A DNA stretch of 64,000 nt from NCBI GenBank assembly GCA_022650895.1, contig JALCQC010000005.1, positions 1 to 64,000 of the forward strand. The letters run 5' to 3'. The stretch is from Bifidobacteriaceae bacterium (lineage in GTDB: Bacteria > Actinomycetota > Actinomycetes > Actinomycetales > Bifidobacteriaceae). Of the stretch, positions 18,615-27,626 are shown in pieces (the first letter of the stretch is position 1; the number at the start of each line of letters is the position of its first letter). The position numbers and the translations under genes were made by a program. The notes under the pieces are model-generated. The model ran no database searches. It was not told the origin of the DNA and saw nothing but the letters and a program-made list of their open reading frames with translations.

Positions 18615-19889
18615 TTATTTTGCGAGTTTTTGGGTGTAGGCGGACTTTATTGCAGCGACACTTTGTTGTATGCCTTGTTCACCTCGTGTGGTGAAGATGT
18701 CGGTGAAACTATTCGTTAAGTCGTCCCACATGCCATTTGGAAGGTATTCACGGTCAAAGAGAGGGATGTATTCCAAATTGTCTGCGAAAGTGGCCTTTGT
18801 TTCATCGAGAGCTTTAGACATGTAATCGTCTGGGTTGCTGACATTGGTTAAAGCAGGGATGTCACCGGAAGCAGTTGCGATTTTGCCAGCAACCTCTTTT
18901 GTGGAAAGGTACTTGAGAAGGTTTTCTGCTTTGTCTGCGACATCTGAGTCTTTCCATACGCCGAAACAGACTCCCTCTCCCATGCTAAGGCTGTTCTTGC
19001 CATTTTTTTCAGCAGCGGGTGAGGAGAGGATGCCCAGATTTGCTTTCGGATTATAGGAGAGAGCTTGAGTGATGTTGTTACTTCCGCCGAACATCATGGC
19101 TGATTTCCCTTGTGCAAGTTGTTTCACGCCAGCGTCATTATCTGAAGTAAGAAGATCAACGTTGAAATAGCCTTTATCATTCCATGTGGAGATCATCTTC
19201 GAAATAGGGGTCCAATATTTTTCAAAGTTGAACGTCCCATTCTTAAGCGCTGTTGCCTGATTGTCTTTTACCGAGTCGTTAGTCAGTTGCGTAGGAGGAA
19301 TGGACTCGGCGAGTTGTGCTGTCTCACCATCTTTGTTGCCAATGAAAATAGGTGTGATTCCTGTCTTCTTTAACTGTTCGCATGCTGCGGAGAAATCGTC
19401 CCATGTGCGGATATCCTTTACCTCAACACCTGCCTTCGCAAAGGCGTCCTTGTTATAAACGATGGTATTGATGGCCATGGTGACCGGCTCAACGTACATT
19501 TTTTTATTTGTATCGGTGATTACTGGCTTAATTGCCTCGTCGACATTCTTTGCCCATGACTGGTCGTTGAGCGGGGTGAGATATTCCTTGTATCGTGACA
19601 GGCTCCAACCGTGCGTTTCAAATACATCGGGCATATCACGAGATGCCATGCGGGTCTTCATGACAGTCTCGTACTGGTCGCCCGGGGACACAACTTGTAC
19701 GTTTACTCCTGATTTTTTGGTGTATTGCTTCAGGATCTTGTTGAGAGTGGTGAGACGGTCGCCGGTCCATGTTGTCATGAGTTCGATCGATTTGTCGGAG
19801 CTGGCTGAGGAGCTGTTACCGCAAGCTGCGAGCGTCGGGATAAGAATTGCGGTAGCGGTGATACCGACTACGAGTTGTTTAATCTTCAT
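18615..19889 (-). CDS. Sugar ABC transporter solute-binding lipoprotein
   Basis: 424 residues from the ATG at 19887-19889, with GAAAGG upstream; the frame extends further but without a ribosome binding site. The lipobox TLAAC (cysteine near residue 24) predicts a lipoprotein at the outer membrane face. The body is of the family 1 sugar-binding type, with MTTWTGDRL near the N-terminus and DMPDVFETHGWS. It delivers a sugar to the two permeases. It is the first gene of the operon and is controlled by the LacI-type operator at its promoter. Confidence 0.92.
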   Translation of the reverse strand: MKIKQLVVGITATAILIPTLAACGNSSSASSDKSIELMTTWTGDRLTTLNKILKQYTKKSGVNVQVVSPGDQYETVMKTRMASRDMPDVFETHGWSLSRYKEYLTPLNDQSWAKNVDEAIKPVITDTNKKMYVEPVTMAINTIVYNKDAFAKAGVEVKDIRTWDDFSAACEQLKKTGITPIFIGNKDGETAQLAESIPPTQLTNDSVKDNQATALKNGTFNFEKYWTPISKMISTWNDKGYFNVDLLTSDNDAGVKQLAQGKSAMMFGGSNNITQALSYNPKANLGILSSPAAEKNGKNSLSMGEGVCFGVWKDSDVADKAENLLKYLSTKEVAGKIATASGDIPALTNVSNPDDYMSKALDETKATFADNLEYIPLFDREYLPNGMWDDLTNSFTDIFTTRGEQGIQQSVAAIKSAYTQKLAK

Positions 19890-19927
19890 TGATTTACCTT
19901 TCTCGAGTTTTCGAAATATCTCTTTTA

Positions 19928-19941
19928 CGAAAACGTTTTCG
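19928..19941. promoter_or_regulatory. LacI-family operator
   Basis: CGAAAACGTTTTCG is a perfect 14-bp palindrome with the central CG typical of LacI/GalR operators. It lies just downstream of the -10 box of the leftward operon, where bound repressor would block transcription start. Confidence 0.82.
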
Positions 19942-19946
19942 GTAAA

Positions 19947-19976
19947 AGTATAGGATTGCGTTTGTGCTTTGTGCAA
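19947..19976 (-). promoter_or_regulatory. Promoter of the sugar ABC/GH5 operon
   Basis: Reading leftward, TTGCAC (complement of 19971-19976) and TATACT (complement of 19947-19952) are separated by 18 bases. The predicted start, near 19940, falls in the LacI operator. A TATGAT at 19990-19995 on the plus strand may be the -10 box of the divergent regulator gene, so the two promoters would overlap. Confidence 0.75.
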
Positions 19977-20087
19977 GTTTGAATGTCATTATGATTACAG
20001 GCGTGCTCATGGCGTCTGCAATAAGGCCTTTGCGGAGAGAAGTGGGGTATCTTTGGGCAATCGTAGTGGTGAGACAAAGGAATGAAG

Positions 20088-21110
20088 ATGACATCTATTC
20101 GAGACATCGCTCGGGTCTGTGGCATATCTGTAGGAACAGTCAGCAAGGCCTTGAACGGCTACAAGGATGTCAGCAAAGAAACCGTCAGGAAGGTCAATCA
20201 GGTGGCGCGGGAGCTTGGATATACTCCGGACTCCCTTGCTCGGGCGATGCGGACGAACACGACACACAATCTCGGAGTTCTCTTCATCGATAAACAACAA
20301 AGTGGGTTACGGCACGAGTATTTTTCCTCTGTGTTGGAAAGTTTCAAGATCGGAGCGGAGCGGCGAGGGTATGACATCACCTTTATCACAGGCAATGTTG
20401 AGGGATCTCCATGGCGTTCATATCTAGCTCATTGCAGGTACAGAAAGTGTGATGGCGTTCTTATCGCAGGTGTTGATTTTAAGGATCAGGACGTTATTGA
20501 TCTTGCGAATAGCGAGATTCCTGTGGTCACCATCGATTACAAGTATGAGGGGCAGCCTGCTGTCTTCAGCGCGAATCAACATGATATGGGTGCGCTCACT
20601 AAATACATTCTTTACAGAGGGCATAGAGACATCGCCTTCATCCACGGTGAAGACACCATCGTCACGGAGCAGAGAATTGCAGGATTCGAAGGTGCCTGTC
20701 GTGAAGCAGGAGTGACAATTCCGGATGACTATATCGTCGAAGGTCTCTTCCATAATCCGGATAGAAGCTTTCAAGCTACAAAAGAGCTTTTGAATCTGGG
20801 AAATCCGCCAACTTGTATTCTCTATCCGGATGACTATTCAACTATCGGAGGCAGAAACGCACTGCAGATGCTCGGTTTGTCGGTGCCGGAAGATATCAGC
20901 ATTGCCGGATATGACGGCATCATGATGTCCAGAGTGACAAGTCCGACACTTACCACCCTCAGGCAGGACTCATTTGCCATAGGCCGGAAGGCAGTGGATA
21001 AGCTCATTGACACAATTGAGTTTCCTGATGAAGATAATGACGAAGTGGTTACTGTCGCAGGGCAGTTATACCGGGGTGGGACAGTCGGGCAATACCAAGC
21101 AAAAGAATAA
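20088..21110 (+). CDS. LacI-family transcriptional regulator
   Basis: 340 residues. The helix-turn-helix is at the N-terminus (IRDIARVCGISVGTVSKALN) with a hinge helix ending LARAMRTNT, followed by a periplasmic-binding-protein-like sugar domain (VVTIDYKYEG, GYDGIMMSRVTSPTLTTL). The start at 20088 is preferred over the ATG at 20082 because AAAGG is seven bases before it. It most likely represses the divergent sugar operon through CGAAAACGTTTTCG and is released by an imported sugar or its product. GC content is low, like the rest of the cassette. Confidence 0.93.
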   Translation: MTSIRDIARVCGISVGTVSKALNGYKDVSKETVRKVNQVARELGYTPDSLARAMRTNTTHNLGVLFIDKQQSGLRHEYFSSVLESFKIGAERRGYDITFITGNVEGSPWRSYLAHCRYRKCDGVLIAGVDFKDQDVIDLANSEIPVVTIDYKYEGQPAVFSANQHDMGALTKYILYRGHRDIAFIHGEDTIVTEQRIAGFEGACREAGVTIPDDYIVEGLFHNPDRSFQATKELLNLGNPPTCILYPDDYSTIGGRNALQMLGLSVPEDISIAGYDGIMMSRVTSPTLTTLRQDSFAIGRKAVDKLIDTIEFPDEDNDEVVTVAGQLYRGGTVGQYQAKE

Positions 21111-21178
21111 ATCTCTTAACGCCACGATGATGCTTAATTTCCTTTTCGCTGGTGGAAGTTTGACAGAAGGGGTCTAAA

Positions 21179-22180
21179 GTGGGGCGCATGACAGTGCCAC
21201 ATTCCGTCGTCAAAGGCCATGCGACCGCGAACGATTTCGTCATCTACTTCGATCCCGAGGGACGCTATGATCCCACGGAGGCCGAAACGCGCTATCTGTG
21301 CGACCGTCATCGCGGTGTGGGCGGTGATGGCCTCATCCGCCTGACAAAGGCGGAGTATGTGGCGGACCTCACGGGCAAGCAGCGTGCCCAGCTTGCCGAC
21401 GACGGAGCCGAATGGTTCATGGACTACAGGAACGCCGATGGTTCGCTTGCCGAAATGTGCGGCAATGGAACGCGGCTGACGGCACGTTTCGCCCAATCCT
21501 TGAATCTCTTGAGCAGAGACGTGGGTGCCCGGTTTCTACTGGGGACGCGCGCGGGTGTCAAGGAACTGACCTTCCGTGGCGACGATGCGGAGCTTGGCAG
21601 CGATGTCTTTACAGTTCGCATGGGCGGCTGGAGCGCCGGCTCCGTGGGCGAGTATCTGGTGACGCTGCCTGGAATGCAGCAGGTTTCTGGTGGCCGTAAG
21701 CCTTACGCTTTGGGGACCTTCGCGGATCTCGGAAATCCCCATATCGTGTGTGTGGCTGAGGATTCCACAGGTCTCTTCTCGCTTCCGAAAAGCTCTCTTC
21801 CGCGGGTGGAGGATCTCGATCTGACGCAGGCACCCGCCGTGTCTCCCGCTCTGCCACACGGACAGAATGTGGAATTCGTACGTATCGATTCCGCTCCCAA
21901 CGTCGCCGACGGGGGGATCGGAGAGCGTGCGACTCAGAAACGCTTTGGAATTCCCAGCCTTTCCGGCATGGCAACCATGCGCGTGAACGAGCGCGGGGTG
22001 GGGGAGACCCTGTCCTGTGGCACGGGGCTGTGCGCTACAGGTATCGTTCTGCGCATGCTGACGGAGGTCAGCACGTGGACCATCACGGTGCGTGGCGGAG
22101 TCCTGCGCGTTGCGGTAAGCGATGATGATGTCACCCTTACCGGATCCAGCACGCTGGTGGGAGAGGTGACGGTGTTCTAA
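21179..22180 (+). CDS. dapF: Diaminopimelate epimerase
   Basis: 333 residues from a GTG six bases after GAAGGGG; the ATG at 21188 is too far from that site. The two catalytic cysteines are in AEMCGNGTRL (about residue 88) and LSCGTGLCATG (about 282). The enzyme converts LL- to meso-diaminopimelate in lysine and peptidoglycan precursor synthesis. The protein is longer than E. coli DapF, with an inserted loop around GVKELTFRGDDAELGSD. Just after the stop the sequence repeats TCAACCG-like words, a degenerate version of the stop-proximal repeats seen elsewhere. Confidence 0.95.
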   Translation: MGRMTVPHSVVKGHATANDFVIYFDPEGRYDPTEAETRYLCDRHRGVGGDGLIRLTKAEYVADLTGKQRAQLADDGAEWFMDYRNADGSLAEMCGNGTRLTARFAQSLNLLSRDVGARFLLGTRAGVKELTFRGDDAELGSDVFTVRMGGWSAGSVGEYLVTLPGMQQVSGGRKPYALGTFADLGNPHIVCVAEDSTGLFSLPKSSLPRVEDLDLTQAPAVSPALPHGQNVEFVRIDSAPNVADGGIGERATQKRFGIPSLSGMATMRVNERGVGETLSCGTGLCATGIVLRMLTEVSTWTITVRGGVLRVAVSDDDVTLTGSSTLVGEVTVF

Positions 22181-22269
22181 CCGTCTCAACAATCCCAAAC
22201 CGTTCAACCGTCCTCAACCGGACTGCTCCGAGCATTTCTGGACTGTCCTCAGTAGTTTCAAGACTTCGT

Positions 22270-22950
22270 TCAGGCGAAGATCGCTGCTCCATCCCGAATG
22301 AGAATCAAGGCCACGAGCACCGCAATCCATGCGATGTCGATCATGAGGTCGAGATTCGGACGGTAATAGGCGTCGGCAAAACGGCGCAGTCCCGAAAAAT
22401 GCCGAGAGTCGGCTCGCGGCAGATCCTGAACGGTAACGGTGGCGTGCGTGAGCGCCATGAACTGAATCGTGGTGGAGAACATGAGGGCCAGGCACCAGGG
22501 GCACAGCGCGTTGATTATGAACAGGGACTGCGAGAAGAGCCAGTAGGCGTAGGCGAGCGCTGCCAACCCGCCGAACCATGTGGCGAGTGCGAACCACCGG
22601 GGTACAACGATGCGCACCATTCCTATGACGGCGATGGTGACGAAGACCGCTTCCGCGGCGATGCCGAAGAAGGCGTTGGGGAAGCTCAATCCTGCGAATT
22701 TGATGAATTCCGCCTGCCATGATTCTGCCACGGTGGAGCAGGAGACCACCGCGTTGACGTCGCAGCTGAGGGATTGGTTTGGATGCCGTGCCAGCTGCAG
22801 CGTCTCCGCTGACAGCATGAAGGACACGTACAGCGCCACGAGAGAGGCCACCAGCATGAGGCCGTAGAGCCACAGCGAGCTGTGGCGCCATGTGCTGCGG
22901 TAGTCGGTGTGGAGGGATGCGGCTGTGGTGGAATCGGTGTTAGTGCTCAT
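22270..22950 (-). CDS. Vitamin K epoxide reductase family membrane protein
   Basis: 226 residues with about five membrane helices. The redox motif CPWC (in NALCPWCLALM) and the loop cysteine pair in SCDVNAVVSCSTVAES are the hallmarks of bacterial VKOR. The family reoxidises a DsbA-like thioredoxin and passes electrons to quinone, supporting disulfide formation in exported proteins. No DsbA partner is encoded next to it. GAGGAG lies seven bases before the ATG. It is convergent with dapF and divergent from the PHP gene. Confidence 0.9.
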   Translation of the reverse strand: MSTNTDSTTAASLHTDYRSTWRHSSLWLYGLMLVASLVALYVSFMLSAETLQLARHPNQSLSCDVNAVVSCSTVAESWQAEFIKFAGLSFPNAFFGIAAEAVFVTIAVIGMVRIVVPRWFALATWFGGLAALAYAYWLFSQSLFIINALCPWCLALMFSTTIQFMALTHATVTVQDLPRADSRHFSGLRRFADAYYRPNLDLMIDIAWIAVLVALILIRDGAAIFA

Positions 22951-22987
22951 CGGGCGTCTCCTCAGATTGGTTCGTCTTTAGTCTACG

Positions 22988-23926
22988 ATGGTTCCTATGA
23001 CCACATCGAGCAGAGTGCGCACATCGGCGAGGACTTCTGGGAGGAGGAGGGCCACGGGCCTCCGTCCTCTAGGTACTGCCGGCTGGGATCTGCATTGCCA
23101 TACCGTTTATTCGGACGGCACTTTGAGCCCGAAACGCCTTGTCGAGCTCGCTCAGGAGAAGGGCATGGGCGGTGTCGCCATCACCGATCACGACACCACT
23201 GCAGGCTGGGCCGATGCCGGGGTCGCGGCCCGCGCAAACCACTTTCCGGTGATGCGTGGCTCCGAGATCACTGCCGATCATCATGGCATCTCCGTGCACA
23301 TGCTTGCTTATCTCTACATTCCCGATAATCCGGTGCTTTCGGGACTTTTCGCCGCAACACGTGCGGCGCGCGTTGAACGCACGAAGGCGATGGTCGAGCG
23401 CCTGTCCAAGGATTTTCCGATCACGTGGGACGATGTCGTCGCACAGACCAAGGAGGGTGACGACACCACCATCGGCCGTCCCCACATTGCGGATGCACTC
23501 GTCGCTGCGGGCGTGTATCCCACTCGTTCCGCCGCCTTCGCAGATGCCGTCAGTGGAAGAAGCAAGTACTTCATCCCGGTGAAATCGCCGAGCGTGGAAG
23601 ATGTCATCACGGCGGTGAAGGCTGCGGGCGGTGTCATCTTCATTGCGCACGCAGGAGCCACGAGCCGCAATCGGCATCTGCTGAGCGACGAAGATTTTCG
23701 TACCTTCGCGTCCAAAGGTCTGGACGGCATCGAGGTCCATCACCGTGACAACTCACCCGAGCAGCAGCAACGTCTGGCGGGGCTGGCGAGCGAACTGCAT
23801 CTGCTTCAGTCGGGTGGATCGGATTGGCATGGCGCCGGAAAACCGAATGTGCTGGGCGAGAACCTGACGCAGGTGGAGGTCGTTCGTGAGATCGTTCGCC
23901 GTGGCACCACCGGTTTGGTGGGCTGA
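22988..23926 (+). CDS. PHP-domain metal-dependent phosphoesterase
   Basis: 312 residues. The PHP motifs are DLHCHTVYSDGT (about 33-44), AITDHDTTAGW (about 63), FIAHAGA (about 220) and GGSDWHGAGKPN near the end, which supply the metal ligands. The arrangement resembles the TrpH/YciV (RNase AM) group, which acts on nucleotides or RNA 5' ends; the exact substrate is uncertain. The first 30 residues are Arg/Ser/Thr-rich and may not be translated in full: ATG codons at 22988 and 22997 are both possible and neither has a clear ribosome binding site. Confidence 0.88.
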   Translation: MVPMTTSSRVRTSARTSGRRRATGLRPLGTAGWDLHCHTVYSDGTLSPKRLVELAQEKGMGGVAITDHDTTAGWADAGVAARANHFPVMRGSEITADHHGISVHMLAYLYIPDNPVLSGLFAATRAARVERTKAMVERLSKDFPITWDDVVAQTKEGDDTTIGRPHIADALVAAGVYPTRSAAFADAVSGRSKYFIPVKSPSVEDVITAVKAAGGVIFIAHAGATSRNRHLLSDEDFRTFASKGLDGIEVHHRDNSPEQQQRLAGLASELHLLQSGGSDWHGAGKPNVLGENLTQVEVVREIVRRGTTGLVG

Positions 23927-23933
23927 CCTGCGT

Positions 23934-23965
23934 CACTGTGTCACTGTGACCACAGTGACACAGTG
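23934..23965. repeat. Near-perfect palindrome between convergent genes
   Basis: CACTGTGTCACTGTG (23934-23948) is followed after two bases by its exact reverse complement (23951-23965). There is no T tract. A second hairpin (AATGGCCGG, 23991-23999, with CCGGCCATT, 24013-24021) follows. Together they probably end transcription of the convergent PHP and DUF3107 genes. Confidence 0.75.
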
Positions 23966-24063
23966 CGGCGCGAGCGATGTGCGCATGAGAAATGGCCGGG
24001 AGCGTAAGCTGACCGGCCATTCGTGTATGGAATTCAGAGTGTGCTGAAGTTCAGCGCGTGTTT

Positions 24064-24291
24064 CTAACCAAGAGCGCCGAAACCGACGGGGTGGCTGGTC
24101 TCGGAACCGACGATTGCATATCCCAGTGTCTTTCCGGGGATCAGGATGTGACGTCCCTTCGAATCCACGATGTTGGCGTTCTGCCCACTTTCCACGGCGG
24201 TGTTGATGGCCTCAACGATCTCTTCCGCGGTCTTGTCGGTGGTGAAGCTCACGGTCCGGCCCATATTCTGGATTCCGATTTCGACGTCCAT
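24064..24291 (-). CDS. DUF3107 family protein
   Basis: 75 residues, the whole family length. It opens MDVEIGIQNMGRTVSF and has TAEEIVEAINTAV and SKGRHILIPGKTLGYAIVG. This small family is almost confined to actinobacteria (TB9.4 in mycobacteria is a member) and its function is not known. AAGGAG precedes the ATG. It lies downstream of the phosphotransferase gene on the same strand. Confidence 0.93.
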   Translation of the reverse strand: MDVEIGIQNMGRTVSFTTDKTAEEIVEAINTAVESGQNANIVDSKGRHILIPGKTLGYAIVGSETSHPVGFGALG

Positions 24292-24338
24292 ATTTCTCCT
24301 TGCAAAGCGTGTTAAACGAGGTTACGCACGGTGAGAGA

Positions 24339-25850
24339 TCAAGAATTCTCGTTGTGCGCCTTTGGAATGATGATAGTCTCTGCGGCTCGGCTTTCGAGTT
24401 CGTTTTCGCTGGAAGCCTGAGATTTCGATGATGGTGCCGCAGACTTCGGGGGTGTGGGGACCATGTTCGAACGGCTCTCCGGAGTTGATGTCGGCTGGTG
24501 CTCGTCGGTCTCGAGGGAGACGTAGCCGGATTTTAGTCGGATTTCCTGTGAAAGCGGAGTGACAGGAGCGGAGGGAGCGGCAGTGGACTCTTGTGGCGCA
24601 TCGAGTGCGTATGGTGCGGAAGGCGCGGAAGATTCAACGGGTTCCGAAGTCTGTGCTGCGGGGGAGCGGGGAGGCGTGCGCTGAGAGAGAACCGTGCTGC
24701 TTCCATCCATCGGCGCAGGGGGCTCGGAGAGTGAGGCGGCCGAGACGTGTGGAGAAGTTGCGGGGCGCGGAGGTACCATGGAATGCGGAGCGTCGGGTGC
24801 CGGATTGGCGTCGCCAAAGGCTCCAGTTTCGGCATCCGAGAGCAGATTCCCAACGGTGATGGTTGAGCTTTCGGCTTTTGCACGAGTGCCGGTTTGGGGT
24901 GCGGCATGGTGCTTCACGGCTACTACTGGGCTCAAAATGCTCGCCAAGTGTTCCACCTGCTGGCGTGCGGCGCGAATCCAATCACGATCGGCAGCAGCGA
25001 GTGCCTGAAGCAGGCCACGAACGATATCCATTTGCCGCCACAGCCGCGCTCGCGGAACGATGCGGGAGTCCATGTGCGATCCCATCATGCGGCCGTATGC
25101 GGTGAGAAGGGCGTCCCGCTGTTCGTTCGAAATCCACTCGTTGTAGGCCCACGCGAAATCCCGCGCGGGATCGCTCACTTGGATCTGTTCCCAATTGCGG
25201 ACGGCGCGGACGGAATTGTCACGGAAAAGAACGTCGTTGGGGAAGTAATCGCCGTGGATGGTCCGCGGAGTGAAATCCCAGAGTGCATCGATGCCCACCA
25301 ACTGCTCCCAGCGTTCCGCGATGGCCTCGGGAACCTCGGGACTGGACTTGAGATGGATGACCCATTTGTCCAGATCCTTGCGGATATCCTCCGCGCTGAA
25401 GCGGGGGTAGGCAGCATCGAGAAGAAAATCGGCATCGAGAAGATGAATGGTGGCGATGGCCGTTCCCAGCTCGGCGCACTGCTCGAGGTTAAGGTCCGCA
25501 AACTCGTGGGGCGTACCCTCCAGATGCCGCGTGATGGTGACCGGTAGCTTTTCCACGTCACCCGTCGCAACCGCCTCCTCCAAACGGATGCCGAGACCGC
25601 GTGTCTCCGGGGTTCGGCTGAGCAGCTTGGCGGCGAGCGCCCGCCGGCGCAGAAGTTTTCCTGCAGGCTTACTTTCGGCGACGGCGATATCGTATTCGGC
25701 CCCTTCGGAATCAAGGGCGACCGACGTTTCGATGCTTTTCCGCACACCGGTTTCGGGTAGATTCGAGGCAGCATGGACGGCGACGACGCTCAGATCAGGG
25801 GCAATCGCGGAGGCCATGGCGGCAATCAGGTAGGGGCTACGTTTCGTCAC
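24339..25850 (-). CDS. Phosphotransferase (APH-like) with degenerate catalytic residues
   Basis: 503 residues from a GTG. The N-terminal 290 residues have an aminoglycoside phosphotransferase-like fold. The catalytic loop reads IHGDYFPNDVLF and the metal motif reads VRNWEQIQVSDPARDFAWAY. In active relatives these are usually HGDxxxxNxL and a DWE, so an Asn has become Asp and the metal-binding Asp has become Asn. The C-terminal 200 residues are Pro/Ser/Ala/Thr-rich and look unstructured. Similar genes sit by the helicase gene in actinobacteria. A kinase role is unproven and a pseudokinase is possible. Confidence 0.78.
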   Translation of the reverse strand: MTKRSPYLIAAMASAIAPDLSVVAVHAASNLPETGVRKSIETSVALDSEGAEYDIAVAESKPAGKLLRRRALAAKLLSRTPETRGLGIRLEEAVATGDVEKLPVTITRHLEGTPHEFADLNLEQCAELGTAIATIHLLDADFLLDAAYPRFSAEDIRKDLDKWVIHLKSSPEVPEAIAERWEQLVGIDALWDFTPRTIHGDYFPNDVLFRDNSVRAVRNWEQIQVSDPARDFAWAYNEWISNEQRDALLTAYGRMMGSHMDSRIVPRARLWRQMDIVRGLLQALAAADRDWIRAARQQVEHLASILSPVVAVKHHAAPQTGTRAKAESSTITVGNLLSDAETGAFGDANPAPDAPHSMVPPRPATSPHVSAASLSEPPAPMDGSSTVLSQRTPPRSPAAQTSEPVESSAPSAPYALDAPQESTAAPSAPVTPLSQEIRLKSGYVSLETDEHQPTSTPESRSNMVPTPPKSAAPSSKSQASSENELESRAAETIIIPKAHNENS

Positions 25851-25899
25851 ATTTCCACACTAATACATACAAAGTCGATATTTTTGCGACAATGGGAAT

Positions 25900-27471
25900 G
25901 TGCCACATACCATTTCACAGCTTTTGGATGGACTTGACGACGCCCAGAGGAGCGCCGCCTCCGCTCTCGAGGGTCCTGTGCGGATTTCCGCAGTGGCAGG
26001 GGCTGGCAAAACGCGCACGATCACCCGCCGCATCGCTTACGGCTGCGAGTCTGGGAAATGGGATCCGGATCGCACCGCCGCAGTCACCTTTTCGGTAAAG
26101 GCCACGCGGGAAATGCAGCAGAGGCTGAGCAAACTGGGTGCGGGGCGTGTTCAGGTGGCGACTTTTCACGCACTTGCGCTCTCGCAGCTGCGGCAGGTGT
26201 GGAGCGAGGTGACGGAGTCGTATTTTCCCGAGCTCCTCACCGATGCCTCCGAGATTCTGGAGGCCAGCGTCGAACATGTGACGGATCTGGTGGGCGCCGG
26301 CCCGCGCGAGCTGCGCGATCTGCTGGGTGAGGTCAACTGGACCAAGGTGAGCCTCATCGCTCCCAAGGATTACGAACGGGTGTGTGCCGCGTATCATCGT
26401 GTGCCGCCGGCGGGCGTGTCCCCGGCACAGATGACGAGCGTGCTCGAGGATTATGAACGGCAGAAAGCCGAGCGGAACCTCATCGACTTCAACGACATCC
26501 TGCTGATTCTGTGCCATCTCATCGAGGAATCCGACGAGGTGGCCTCCCGGGTGCGCCGCCAGATCGGCTGGCTCACCGTGGATGAGTATCAGGACGTTTC
26601 ACCCCTCCAACACCGCCTCATGAAGCTGTGGCTGGGAAACAATACGAACATCTGCGTGGTGGGGGACCCCGCCCAGACGATCTATTCCTTCGCCGGGGCG
26701 ACCAGCTACTATCTGCTGGATTTCGCAAGGGAGTTTCCACAGTTGCGCGCTGACATTCGGTTGGATACGGACTACCGTTCCACACCCCAGATCGTTGGTT
26801 ATGCCAATGCGGTGCTGGAGAAATCCGCTGTGGCGAGCGACTATGTTCCGCTGCGATCCGCGCAGGGGCAGGACAAGGGTGCCGCAGTGACCACACGCGC
26901 CTATGGAAACGACGCATTGGAGGCACGTGGCGTGGCCTCCGCCATTCGCCGGCTTCTGGACTCCGGGGTGGAGGCTTCGGAGATCGCGGTGCTTTCGCGC
27001 ATCAATGCCCAGACCCGGGCGGTGTGTGCCGCCTGTGACGAGGCTTCTGTTCCGTACGTGGTCCGTCGCATGGTGGGCCAGGGCATGGACGAGACGTCGT
27101 TCTCCAAGGCGGTGCGGTCAGGCGTGGAGAGCGGCAAGATCGAATCTCTCAATACCTCCATGATCACCGTCTCGACCATTCACGCCTCGAAGGGCCTTGA
27201 ATGGGACTACGTTTTCATCATCGGCATGAGCGAGGGGCTTCTGCCCTTCGGCATCGCCAGCGGAGTGCCTGCCGAACCGGGGTGGAACGCAGCGGAAAGA
27301 GGCGACGATGCCGCTATCGAGGACGTCGCTGCCGCAGCCCTCGAGGAGGAGCGCAGGCTGTTCTATGTGGGAGTGACGCGTGGCCGCAAACAGGTCTCGC
27401 TCTCCTTCGCACGTAAAAAGGACGATTCCGCATCCTTCGAACGCGCTCCCAGCCGTTTTTTGGTGCGATGA
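25900..27471 (+). CDS. UvrD/Rep-type DNA helicase (UvrD2-like, short form)
   Basis: 523 residues. Motif I is AVAGAGKTRT (about residue 31), with the Walker B LTVDEYQDVSP, GDPAQTIYSFAGA (motif III), DYRSTPQI (IV), TIHASKGLEWD (V) and FYVGVTRGRKQ (VI). It is a superfamily 1 3'-5' helicase for DNA repair. Mycobacterial UvrD2 carries a C-terminal HRDC domain that is absent here, so the protein ends just after motif VI. The start is a GTG with no ribosome binding site; GACAAT at 25886-25891 could be the -10 box of a leaderless transcript. Confidence 0.9.
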   Translation: MPHTISQLLDGLDDAQRSAASALEGPVRISAVAGAGKTRTITRRIAYGCESGKWDPDRTAAVTFSVKATREMQQRLSKLGAGRVQVATFHALALSQLRQVWSEVTESYFPELLTDASEILEASVEHVTDLVGAGPRELRDLLGEVNWTKVSLIAPKDYERVCAAYHRVPPAGVSPAQMTSVLEDYERQKAERNLIDFNDILLILCHLIEESDEVASRVRRQIGWLTVDEYQDVSPLQHRLMKLWLGNNTNICVVGDPAQTIYSFAGATSYYLLDFAREFPQLRADIRLDTDYRSTPQIVGYANAVLEKSAVASDYVPLRSAQGQDKGAAVTTRAYGNDALEARGVASAIRRLLDSGVEASEIAVLSRINAQTRAVCAACDEASVPYVVRRMVGQGMDETSFSKAVRSGVESGKIESLNTSMITVSTIHASKGLEWDYVFIIGMSEGLLPFGIASGVPAEPGWNAAERGDDAAIEDVAAAALEEERRLFYVGVTRGRKQVSLSFARKKDDSASFERAPSRFLVR

Positions 27472-27626
27472 AGGAGAGAGGGCAAATCACGCGCGCTCAT
27501 GCGACGGCGGGCCTGTATCTGTCGTCTCTGTCGTCCTGTCCCGGATTTCTTGTCCAAGCGTCTTTTCCAGCTTGTCGAGGAGTACGCGGCAGTGCCTAAT
27601 CTGAAAACAAAGGAAAGCCGAACGAA

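Noticed and set aside
24339-25850. Aminoglycoside resistance gene
   Set aside because: Only the fold is shared. Catalytic residues differ, the tail is atypical and the position is in a conserved actinobacterial block.
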